A stretch of 64,000 nt of DNA, from NCBI GenBank assembly GCA_037388505.1, contig JARRKC010000022.1, forward strand, positions 5,512-69,511, read 5' to 3'. Each line of letters begins with the position of its first letter. Positions within the stretch are counted from its first letter, which is position 1. This stretch comes from JARRKC01 sp037388505 (GTDB lineage Bacteria > Acidobacteriota > UBA6911 > RPQK01 > JAPXNP01). A program made the translations under genes and the position numbers. Positions 9,996-17,433 of this stretch are shown here, piece by piece. A model generated the notes under the pieces. It made no database searches. It was given only the letters and a program-made list of their open reading frames with translations, and was not told the origin of the DNA.

Positions 9996-10053
9996 TTCCG
10001 GGGGGTGTCCCGGAGGGACATTTCGAGAGTAGCCCAGGCCTTCGAGGCCTGGG
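9996..10053 (+). repeat. Hairpin repeat, copy 2 (right of ADOP permease)
   Basis: Direct copy of the unit at 7325-7380, sharing GTCCCGGAGGGACATTTCGA and the following AGAGTAGCCC. The second stem here is CCCAGGCCT-TCG-AGGCCTGGG, where the first copy has CCCGGGC/GCCCGGG. The pairing is therefore kept by compensating changes. Confidence 0.75.
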
Positions 10054-10242
10054 TGGTCCAGCATGGATGCGACCCAAGCCCTGGAAGGGCGGCCGACTTG
10101 GGGACACACGCAGATCGGTCAATCGAAACGGGGTCCTTACCGGATGCTCTTCAGGCGACTTCAGCGGCCGTTCGGCGACCGTGCGGACCGCTGATCGAGT
10201 TACCGTTCTGGATCTCTCGACACACGCGTAGAATCCGTTCTT

Positions 10243-11018
10243 ATGCGACTCCGATTTGTCTTGGCTCTGTTCCTCCTTACGGCCGGCGCGGCATACGCGG
10301 CGGCTCAAGCCAATTCGCAGATGCCCGAGATCAAGGTGCGGCGGCTCAGTCCCCGCGCCGCGATCGTCGACCTCGACCCGTCGGGCTTCTCGACCGCCGT
10401 TGTCGCGGTGGCGACCAAGCAGGGCTTGGTGGTCATCGAGGCCCCGGGCAACCTGAACGTCGGAAAGGCGATCCGCGAAGCGATCCAGACCGAGTTCAAG
10501 CGCAGCGATTTCGCCTGGCTCCTGTACACCCACCAACACCATACGGGTGGCGCCGCCGCCTTTGCCGATGTGCCGGCGGTCGGCCAGGAGTGGGTGCGAA
10601 AGCTGCTGGTCGCGGCGGGCCGGACCGCTCCCGACGTGACATTCGATCGCCAGATGACGTTGTACCTGGGCGACGTCACGGCGCGGCTCGTCTACTACGG
10701 CCAGTCCCACACGCCCGGCTGCGCGGCCTCGTGGATGACGCCGACAGTCGCACCCAGTTCATTCCCGGTCACGGGCTCGAGACGATGAACAAGGCGTATA
10801 TGCAGCAAACGCTCGCCTATCTCCAGAAGCTCTGGACCGAAGTGCGGCGCGCGAAGGCGGAAGGCAAGACGCTCGAGCAAACCCAGGCTGATCTGACGTT
10901 CAAGGAGCGGTTCCCGGAACTCGCCGACCGGCAGGACGCGATATGGGCCGGAACGCAGTACGAGATCCGCGGCGTCCATCAGACCAACGTCGAGTTTCTG
11001 TGGAGGGTGCTCGACTGA
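10243..11018 (+). pseudogene. Degraded secreted metallo-beta-lactamase-fold hydrolase
   Basis: The frame starting at 10243 (signal peptide MRLRFVLALFLLTAGAAYAAA) encodes an MBL-fold protein up to about GQSHTPG, then stops in nonsense at 10788. The rest of the fold (FIPGHGLETMNKAYMQ... to VEFLWRVLD) continues in another frame to 11018. Two lesions are visible. At the junction near 10720-10740 the usual stretch carrying the second metal-ligand Asp between HTPG and IPGHG is missing, together with a frame change. The zinc motif also reads THQHHTGG, not THxHxDHxGG, as if two residues including Asp were lost. An assembly error could explain the frameshift but not both losses. The next gene starts directly after the stop. 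Confidence 0.7.
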
Positions 11019-12026
11019 ATGCGAGCATCGACGCTTGCAGCCGTCAGCGTGGCAGCTGCGTTATTCGTCATGGGCGCAGCGGTGCAGAAGCGCCAGCCCG
11101 CTCCAGAAGGAAACGCATCCCGGACCACCTACACAGGCAACTACTTCGGACAAACGCGGCCCGGCGCAACGCCGGAGGTGTTCGCGCGTGGAATTGTGTC
11201 CACGGACAACCTGGAGCACAGCGCACCAGCATTCTCTCCGGACGGTACGGAGGTCTTTTGGTCGATGTGGCGACGGCCTGACAAAGGGGAACCACAGGTC
11301 ATCATGACCGCACGATGCGACGGCGGCCGTTGGTCGGCGCCGGCAGTGGCTTCGTTCTCGGGCCGGCGCGTCGACGCTGGGCCGGTGTTCTCGGCTGACG
11401 GCAAGCGGGTCTATTTCAGTTCGGCAGCTCCGGCTCCGCCCCCGCCCGGCGGAACCAGAGTCTATGACATCGCCTTTGTCGAGAAGCAAGGGGAAGGATG
11501 GAGCGAACCGAAGTGCCTCAACCTGGTCGCTCGATACCCGGAGCTGCGTTTTGCCTATTCTCCAACGATCGCCCGCAACGGTACCCTCTACTTCACTGCC
11601 TTCGCTCCTGGACCGCTCAATGATTTCGGTTTGTACCGTGCTGAGTTCAGAAACGGCGAGTACGGCAAACCGGAGTTGCTCCCCCGGAACATCAACCTGC
11701 CTCCCTACCTGAACTGGACGCCCTTCATCGCGCCCGATGAAAGCTACCTGCTGTTTTCCTCCAACCGCGGTAGCCAGCCGGGCGACGTCGGCGATCTGTA
11801 TCTCAGCCCCCGGCAGGCGGACGGAAGTTGGGGCGACCCGGTCAGCCTCGGCGCTCCTGTCAACACCGAGTGGCAGGAACGATTCCCAGCCGTATCGCCG
11901 GATGGCAAGTACCTTTTCTTCACACGATCGACCGAGCATCACAGCCACGACATCTTCTGGGTGGACGCGTCGACCGTTCCGGCCCTGCATGCCGCGACCG
12001 GCCGCTCACAGGAGAACCCGAAATGA
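11019..12026 (+). CDS. Secreted PD40 (TolB-like) beta-propeller protein
   Basis: This 335-residue protein has an N-terminal signal or anchor (LAAVSVAAALFVMGAAV) followed by beta-propeller repeats of the PD40/TolB type (APAFSPDGTEVFW, GPVFSADGKRVYF, FAYSPTIARNGTLYF, TPFIAPDESYLLF, FPAVSPDGKYLFF). Such proteins act outside the cytoplasm as binding scaffolds, and no catalytic residues are evident. The ATG directly abuts the stop of the MBL pseudogene. The gene's own stop overlaps the next start as ATGA, so the pair is translationally coupled. From the motif GQTRPGATPEVFARGIVSTD onward it closely matches the C-terminal half of the following gene, at DNA as well as protein level, pointing to a recent tandem duplication. 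Confidence 0.85.
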   Translation: MRASTLAAVSVAAALFVMGAAVQKRQPAPEGNASRTTYTGNYFGQTRPGATPEVFARGIVSTDNLEHSAPAFSPDGTEVFWSMWRRPDKGEPQVIMTARCDGGRWSAPAVASFSGRRVDAGPVFSADGKRVYFSSAAPAPPPPGGTRVYDIAFVEKQGEGWSEPKCLNLVARYPELRFAYSPTIARNGTLYFTAFAPGPLNDFGLYRAEFRNGEYGKPELLPRNINLPPYLNWTPFIAPDESYLLFSSNRGSQPGDVGDLYLSPRQADGSWGDPVSLGAPVNTEWQERFPAVSPDGKYLFFTRSTEHHSHDIFWVDASTVPALHAATGRSQENPK

Positions 12027-13747
12027 AGCCAACCGCTGTAATCATGTGTGCGCTGTTCGCTTTGCCCGTTGCTTGCCTCACGGCGAGGGAAGACAAAGCA
12101 GTCGGCGACGTGCCAAGAGTCACCTTCGTGGCCAACGACGGTTTCCTGCTGGAAAACGGAGGAGCGAAGGTGCTGGTCGATGCGGCGTTCTCGTCGCCTT
12201 CGGGAAGACCGTCGCAGGAGGTGCTCGACGACATCAGTTTCGCCCGGGGGCCGTTTGCCGACATCGACCTGATGCTGATCACGCACCACCACCGTGACCA
12301 CGTCGACCCGAAGGTGGTGGCAGCACACTTGCAGAACAATGCGCATTGCCGGCTCATCGCCAATACCCGGACGGTCGACCTCCTGCGCAAGGAGGACGGC
12401 TTTGACCGGATTCGGGACCGCGTCCATGAAGTGAATCTCGAGCCGGGGACAAACCGGCGCATGACGGTCAACGGAATCGATGTCGGAGTGCTGGCATTGA
12501 TCCACAGCGGGCAGCCCCGGGACGGGCGCATCGTGCCCGCCGAGCCGATGGGACATCTCGCCTTCGTGGTCGATCTGGCCGGTGCGGGCTTCCTTCACGT
12601 CGGCGACGCCTGGCTTGGCGATGCTGTCAACAAGGCCACTCTCAGTGCGTACCCGTTCGATGAAGCGCCTGTCCAGTTCCTGTTCCTCAACTTCTTCTGC
12701 CGGACTCCGGCGGAGCGGGAGTTGATCGCCCGCACGATCAAGCCGAGCCGGATCATCGCCATGCACATCGCACCTGCCGATCTGGCAAAGGAACTGAAAG
12801 AGATCCATGCCGCCTATCCCTGGGCAATCGTTTTTCGGGACAGCATGGAACAGCGGTTCTTTCCGAATGAGATCGATTTCCACAATCTCACGGGCGACTA
12901 TCTGGGACAGCCGCCGCCCGGGGCCACACCGCAGGTCTTCTCGCGCGGGATTGTATCGACGGACCTTCAAGAGCACGGCGCGCCGTCATTTTCTCCCGAC
13001 GGCAACGAAGTGTTCTGGTTGTCGAACCGCAAGCCCGGACCCGATAACGAGAGCTGGATCGGCGCCGCTGTGACGATGCGACGTGAGAAAGGCCGATGGT
13101 CGGCGCCCTTTGTACCGGGTTTCGCCCAGATGTTCGATGCGTTTTCCGCCGACGGTCGACGTGGCTACTTCCATGCACCCCGGCCAGGTGCAGCTCAGCA
13201 GCCCGGGCCGAACACGGACCTCTGGTTCGCGGAGAAGCAAGGCGACCATTGGAGCGAGCCGAAGTGCCTCAATCTGATAGCTCGATACCCGGAGCTGCGT
13301 TTTGCGTATTCGCCCACGATCTCCCGCAACGGCACTCTCTACTTCACCGCCTACGCTCCCGGGCCGCTGAACGACTACGGCTTATACCGTAGTGAACTGG
13401 TCAACGGCGAGTACGGCAAACCGGAGTTGCTTCCCCGGAACATCAATCTGTCTCCTTTCCTGAACTGGACACCCTTCATCGCGCCCGACGAGAGCTACCT
13501 GTTGTTTTCTTCGAACCGCAGTACCCAACCGGGCGACGTCGGCGATCTGTATATCAGCCGCCGGCGGGCGGACGGGAGTTGGACCGACCCCGTCAGCCTC
13601 GGCGAGCCCGTGAACACGGATCGCCAGGAACGGTTCCCGAAATTGTCGAACGACGGCAAATACCTGTTCTTCAGTCGTCAGACGCCGGACCACGACGAAG
13701 ACGTCTTCTGGGTCGATGCCGCAGCCGTCCCGGCCCTGCGCCCATGA
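12023..13747 (+). CDS. Secreted metallo-beta-lactamase-fold hydrolase fused to PD40 beta-propeller
   Basis: The start at 12023 is set by AGGAG 8 bases upstream, the ATGA overlap with the previous gene, and a signal peptide (MKPTAVIMCALFALPVACLT). Residues ~30-285 form a metallo-beta-lactamase (UlaG/L-ascorbate-lactonase-like) domain with the metal motif HHHRDH (88-93), an Asp in LHVGDAW and a late His in IAMHIAP. After the linker NEIDFHNLTGDYLGQPPPG, residues ~295-574 form a PD40 propeller nearly repeating the preceding gene. The substrate is unknown. The fusion fits the local theme of an MBL gene beside a propeller gene, although the neighbouring degraded MBL belongs to a different (GloB-like) branch. 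Confidence 0.85.
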   Translation: MKPTAVIMCALFALPVACLTAREDKAVGDVPRVTFVANDGFLLENGGAKVLVDAAFSSPSGRPSQEVLDDISFARGPFADIDLMLITHHHRDHVDPKVVAAHLQNNAHCRLIANTRTVDLLRKEDGFDRIRDRVHEVNLEPGTNRRMTVNGIDVGVLALIHSGQPRDGRIVPAEPMGHLAFVVDLAGAGFLHVGDAWLGDAVNKATLSAYPFDEAPVQFLFLNFFCRTPAERELIARTIKPSRIIAMHIAPADLAKELKEIHAAYPWAIVFRDSMEQRFFPNEIDFHNLTGDYLGQPPPGATPQVFSRGIVSTDLQEHGAPSFSPDGNEVFWLSNRKPGPDNESWIGAAVTMRREKGRWSAPFVPGFAQMFDAFSADGRRGYFHAPRPGAAQQPGPNTDLWFAEKQGDHWSEPKCLNLIARYPELRFAYSPTISRNGTLYFTAYAPGPLNDYGLYRSELVNGEYGKPELLPRNINLSPFLNWTPFIAPDESYLLFSSNRSTQPGDVGDLYISRRRADGSWTDPVSLGEPVNTDRQERFPKLSNDGKYLFFSRQTPDHDEDVFWVDAAAVPALRP

Positions 13748-13780
13748 CCCATTCGCGGCAGAAGCGGAAGGGCCAGAATT

Positions 13781-13850
13781 GGTGACACGCACGTATCTCA
13801 ATCGTAAGTGGCCGTGAATAAACGCTTCCGGGGCAGGTCTGGCACCTATC
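13781..13850 (-). repeat. REP-like 70-bp element, copy A (inverted)
   Basis: Read on the minus strand it begins GATAGGTGCCAGACC and ends GAGATACGTGCGTGTCACC. It forms an inverted pair with copy B: GGTGACACGCACGTATCTC here is the exact reverse complement of that copy's last 19 bases. Similarity extends a few bases beyond into a GAATT flank on both sides. Confidence 0.75.
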
Positions 13851-13985
13851 GGGAAAACGCGGGGAGAATCGGCAGCGAGGATCACCACCGCCTGCTCCGC
13901 CCGGTAGCGATGATGCGGGGGGCTGGGCGACGACTCCGACGGGCGCCGCTGCGAATCGCGCGGCTGCTTCGATTTCCGTCCAAAA

Positions 13986-14050
13986 GTGCCAGACTGGTGT
14001 TAGGATCCTTTATTTGCAGTTACTTAGGATCGAGATACGTGCGTGTCACC
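13986..14050 (+). repeat. REP-like element, copy B
   Basis: Starts GTGCCAGACTGG and ends CGAGATACGTGCGTGTCACC. It shares with copies A and C an internal TTTATT...ACTTA core and the same two ends. It is about 5 bp shorter at its left end. Confidence 0.75.
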
Positions 14051-14259
14051 TAATTCCCGTTCTGCCCGCTCTTGCCTTCGTTTACTTTGCGCCCGTTGTT
14101 GCGCTGAGGGTGGCTGAAAAGGCTCCTCAGACCCGAACATCTTTCGCGGGCTTCCTCCGATGACAGGACAGTCAGAACTTCAACCACTGAAAGGTCGTGT
14201 CGCGCCGCCAATTTTGCGGCAAACTCCAGGAATTGAGACCCAATCTCGGTAGATTTCAT
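14050..14259 (-). CDS. Possible small hypothetical protein between repeat copies
   Basis: A 69-residue frame (MKSTEIGSQFLEFAAKLAAR...) with a plausible amphipathic helical composition, more protein-like than other frames in this gap. It has no visible ribosome binding site, and its stop falls at the edge of repeat copy B. It could equally be a chance frame or the remnant of a larger gene. No family recognised. Confidence 0.2.
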   Translation of the reverse strand: MKSTEIGSQFLEFAAKLAARHDLSVVEVLTVLSSEEARERCSGLRSLFSHPQRNNGRKVNEGKSGQNGN

Positions 14260-14379
14260 CACAGCACATGGATGCTATCGACTTCGAGTCAGGAACGCCT
14301 CCGGGAAAACTACGGAAAAGACTTTACGAGAAGGGTCACACTTCCGGAAATTGAAATGTAGGTTCCTGTCAATAAAGGA

Positions 14380-14449
14380 GATAGGTGCCAGACTCGGGAC
14401 AGAATCTTTTATTCGTGGCGACTTACGGACGAGTTCCGTGCGTGTCACC
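14380..14449 (+). repeat. REP-like 70-bp element, copy C
   Basis: Starts GATAGGTGCCAGACTC and ends CCGTGCGTGTCACC, with the core TTTTATTCGTGGCGACTTACG. Same length as copy A and in the opposite orientation to it. It lies 17 bp from the 3' end of the tRNA-Gly gene. Confidence 0.75.
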
Positions 14450-14466
14450 AGTCTCGGAAGGAAGGG

Positions 14467-14541
<75 letters not shown>

Positions 14542-14819
14542 TCGTTCTCTGTGGATTCGGTTCTCGGTTCTTGAGTTTCGAGTTCCGAGTTCCGAGGGCT
14601 GATGATATCCGCTCGTCAAAGCCATGGTCAAGAACTCTCTGCTCGTCGGCTGCGAGGACGGGTCGCGGGAGGACGGGAGAACGGGATTCGTCCCCCCGGC
14701 CACCCGTCCTCCGGTTCTCGGGTTCTCCGGATCTCCGCTGCGAGAACGGGACGCGGGAGAACGTGATGCTCGATCCGATTCTCGCTTCTCGTTTTTCGAT
14801 TCCGCTATAGAATCGCCGC
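14542..14819. repeat. Low-complexity intergenic DNA upstream of amidotransferase gene
   Basis: This stretch consists of repeated short words such as TTCTCGG, GAGTTCCGAGTTCCGAG and GGGAGAACGGGA, arranged partly as inverted repeats. Several frames stay open by composition, but none has coding character. A TATAGA-like -10 near 14810 precedes the next gene. Confidence 0.5.
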
Positions 14820-15524
14820 ATGAAGATCCACTACCTGCAGCACGTCCCGTTCGAGGGGCCGGGGTATATCGAGGACTGGGCCCGCGAGGCCGGATATCCG
14901 CTCGCCTGCAGCCGGCTGTTCGAGGGAGTCATTCCGCCGGCCCCGACGGAGTACGACTGGCTGATCATTATTGGCGGACCGATGAGCATCCACGACGACC
15001 AGGAGCATCCCTGGCTCGTCTCGGAGAAACGTTATATCCGCCAGGTCGTTGAATCCGGGAAGCCGGTGCTGGGAATCTGTCTGGGAGCCCAGCATCTGGC
15101 CGAGGCACTGGGAGCGCGTGTCTATCCCAACCGGGAGCGAGAAGTAGGCTGGTTTCCAGTTTGGACAGCGGCCGCCGGCCGCGGGTCGAGGTTCTTTCCG
15201 CTGTTGTCGCCGGAACTGGTGACGTTGCACTGGCATGGGGAGACGTTCGACCTTCCCGAAGGAGCAACCCAACTGGCGCGCAGCGAGGCCTGCGAGAATC
15301 AGGCCTTTGCCTGGGGCGATCGGGTACTGGCTCTTCAATATCACCCGGAGGCAACGGCCGAACTCGTCACGTCGCTCAGTTCCCATTGCCCGGAGGATCC
15401 GACCGGACACCGCTGGGTGCAGGGAGGCGACGAGATTCTGGCTCACCCGAAGCGTTTTGAACAGAACCATGTCGAGATGAAACGCATTTTGGACGGGTTC
15501 GCGGAAGGAGTGGAAGGAGGATAG
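14820..15524 (+). CDS. Class I glutamine amidotransferase (GMP-synthase-like)
   Basis: Stand-alone 234-residue glutaminase-type protein of the GATase1 family. The nucleophile elbow GICLGAQ places Cys87, and the partner dyad LQYHPEAT places His175 and Glu177, giving a full Cys-His-Glu triad. IIIGGPMSIHDD is the usual oxyanion/GGP loop. Members of this stand-alone group hydrolyse glutamine or a gamma-glutamyl compound and transfer the amino group to an unknown acceptor. There is no synthetase partner next door. ATG at 14820 gives a normal N-terminus (MKIHYLQHVPFEGPG) for the group. It is convergent with the HtrA gene, with a hairpin between them. Confidence 0.88.
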   Translation: MKIHYLQHVPFEGPGYIEDWAREAGYPLACSRLFEGVIPPAPTEYDWLIIIGGPMSIHDDQEHPWLVSEKRYIRQVVESGKPVLGICLGAQHLAEALGARVYPNREREVGWFPVWTAAAGRGSRFFPLLSPELVTLHWHGETFDLPEGATQLARSEACENQAFAWGDRVLALQYHPEATAELVTSLSSHCPEDPTGHRWVQGGDEILAHPKRFEQNHVEMKRILDGFAEGVEGG

Positions 15525-15574
15525 ACACAGGAGCGAGTTCTGAGTTTCCCGTTCTCCCGAGTCAGAATAAGGAA

Positions 15575-15608
15575 GCCGGGCTTCCGCTGGGGGGAGCGGA
15601 AGCCCGGC
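15575..15608. terminator. Strong hairpin between convergent genes
   Basis: A perfect 14-bp stem, GCCGGGCTTCCGCT with AGCGGAAGCCCGGC, closes a GGGGGG loop in the gap between convergent stops at 15524 and 15648. Neither side has a clear T-tract, so termination, probably in both directions, is inferred from position and stability. Confidence 0.6.
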
Positions 15609-15647
15609 ATTTGGCGTCGAGGGAGGGGGACTCGACGGCCCCGGCGC

Positions 15648-17138
15648 CTATTGGGCCGGGACAGTTGTGAAGAACGTACGGCCCTGCCGATTCACGAGCA
15701 AGAGCACGGGTTTGGCCCCGGCATTCGCAAAGGCAGCCTTCAGTTCCGCGGGATTGTGGATCGGCTTCTGATCGACCGATTGGATCACATCACCCCGCTG
15801 CAGGCCCGAATCTGCGGCCGGGCCCTCTGGATCGACTTGATCAACGACGACTCCTTCTGTGGACGCCGGAAGTCTCAGACTCTGCGCAATCTGCGGAGTC
15901 AGGCCCTCGACCGTAATACCGCGGTCGGCGCCTGGGGTTGCTTCACCGCCGGTGGATGTCTTCTCACCCGAACTGGGCAGGGTGCCCAGGGTCACGGGGA
16001 TTGTCATCTCCTGACCGTTTCGGACTACCGTCAACTGGTCGGTCGTTCCCGGCTTGGTCTGTGCGATGAGGAGCCGCAGCTGCCGACTGTCCGCGATCTT
16101 CTTGCCGTCGACGGCCGTGATGATGTCACCCTTCTGCAGGCCGGCCTTCGCCGCCGGTCCATCCGGGCTCAGATCCGAGACGATGGAACCTTCCATCGAC
16201 TTCGTGTGCAATCCCTCAGCGAGCGCAGGTGTCAGGTCCTGAATGTACGCGCCGATGTAGCCCCGCACGACGTGACCCGTGGCCTTGAGCTGTGAGATTA
16301 CGGGTTCAACCATGCCGACCGGAATCGCAAAGCCGATTCCGTTGTTGCCGCCGCTGCGACCGATGATGGCCGTGTTGATCCCGACCAGTTCACCGCGCAG
16401 GTTGATCAGTGCTCCACCCGAATTGCCCGGGTTGATGGCGGCATCGGTCTGGATGAAGTCCTCATAGTCCTCGATACCCAGTCCGCCGCGTCCGGTCGCA
16501 CTGATGATGCCCATCGTGACGGTTCGGCCAACGCCGAAAGGATTGCCGATGGCGAAGACGACGTGTCCGATGTCGAGGTCGCCTTTGGTGTCGGCCACAA
16601 TAGTGGGAAGGTTGGTGGCATCGACTTTGAGGAGGGCGAGGTCGGTGGGGGGATCCGTTCCAATCACCTTGGCTTCCAGGCTGGTCTTGTCGGCAAGCTG
16701 GACGTGGATTTCCTGAGCACCCGCCACAACGTGGTTATTGGTGACGATGTAGCCGTCCGGTGAAAGGATCACTCCCGAACCCAGCCCTCTTTCCGTCTCT
16801 TCAGGCGCCTGGTTGTTGCCATTCCCATTGCCGAAGAACTGGCGGAAGAAAGGATTGTTGAGAAAGGGGTTCTGCACCTTCACGGTGCGCGACGAGAGAA
16901 CGCTGACCACGGCGGGTAGCGCCCTTTTGACCGCCGTGGAAAACTGCTGCTGTACGGCCTCTGCATCGCTCGAAATCGTAAGGGTGTCGGCGGCGGTGGG
17001 GCTGCTCGCGAATGCCTGGAGGGGCTGCATGGGATGTACGGGCTCCACCTGGCTCGAGACAACAAGTCCAACCAGCACGCCTAAAGCGAGTACGATCAAG
17101 ACCCCAAGGGGTCTCTTGGATTGTTCGAAGATCTTCAT
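15648..17138 (-). CDS. HtrA/DegP-family periplasmic serine protease (Do-like)
   Basis: Envelope quality-control protease and chaperone. The 496-residue product starts with a membrane anchor or signal (LGVLIVLALGVLVGLVVSS). The trypsin-like domain carries His136 (VTNNHVV), Asp166 (TDPPTDLALL) and nucleophile Ser240 (NPGNSGGALIN). Two PDZ domains follow (~275-365 and ~400-490), the second ending in a normal HtrA tail (VLLLVNRQGRTFF). A Gly/Asn-rich loop (FFGNGNGNNQ) sits in the usual LA-loop position. The gene is divergent from a histidine kinase/sigma-54 activator pair, a context that suggests envelope-stress control, though that link is an inference. Known family names include degP, degQ and mucD; I cannot choose between them. 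Confidence 0.93.
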   Translation of the reverse strand: MKIFEQSKRPLGVLIVLALGVLVGLVVSSQVEPVHPMQPLQAFASSPTAADTLTISSDAEAVQQQFSTAVKRALPAVVSVLSSRTVKVQNPFLNNPFFRQFFGNGNGNNQAPEETERGLGSGVILSPDGYIVTNNHVVAGAQEIHVQLADKTSLEAKVIGTDPPTDLALLKVDATNLPTIVADTKGDLDIGHVVFAIGNPFGVGRTVTMGIISATGRGGLGIEDYEDFIQTDAAINPGNSGGALINLRGELVGINTAIIGRSGGNNGIGFAIPVGMVEPVISQLKATGHVVRGYIGAYIQDLTPALAEGLHTKSMEGSIVSDLSPDGPAAKAGLQKGDIITAVDGKKIADSRQLRLLIAQTKPGTTDQLTVVRNGQEMTIPVTLGTLPSSGEKTSTGGEATPGADRGITVEGLTPQIAQSLRLPASTEGVVVDQVDPEGPAADSGLQRGDVIQSVDQKPIHNPAELKAAFANAGAKPVLLLVNRQGRTFFTTVPAQ

Positions 17139-17316
17139 TTTCTTTCTGGCTCCGTTCTAAGGCTCCCTGGCCTCTAGTTGCGTTTAGACTTCACTCGCCA
17201 GGAGCAAAAAGCAAAGACCGTGCCAACACGGGCCGAGAATCGTAAGCCGCTGCTATATTGACGATTATTGGGAGACGGGAGAGACGATGTCCTCTCCATT
17301 CTGAGGCAGGAATGTA

Positions 17317-17341
17317 CAAGTGTGCAGATTTGCCACACTTG
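17317..17341. promoter_or_regulatory. Inverted repeat upstream of kinase gene
   Basis: CAAGTGTG and CACACTTG form perfect 8-bp arms around a 9-bp spacer, in the divergent region 93 bp before the kinase start. A TATATT box lies upstream at ~17253. It may be an operator for one or both divergent units. Confidence 0.35.
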
Positions 17342-17433
17342 CTCGGTCCGCCGCGGGGTGGGGTCCGGCGCCGGGTAAGCCCAACTTGTTCCTGTCCCCG
17401 GCGCTCTGCAAGAATGGATGCGGGAAACTCAAG

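Noticed and set aside
10005..11018. 337-residue protein from the long frame over the MBL pseudogene
   Set aside because: Its first two thirds are out-of-frame nonsense; only the last ~90 residues match the MBL family, so it is the tail of a broken gene.
13808..14053. 81-residue plus-strand protein
   Set aside because: Arg-rich composition, no ribosome binding site, and both ends fall in repeat copies.
17317..17341. Sigma-54 promoter next to the sigma-54 activator genes
   Set aside because: TTGCCACACTTGC superficially resembles -24/-12 elements, but the GG-N10-GC spacing is not met on either strand.
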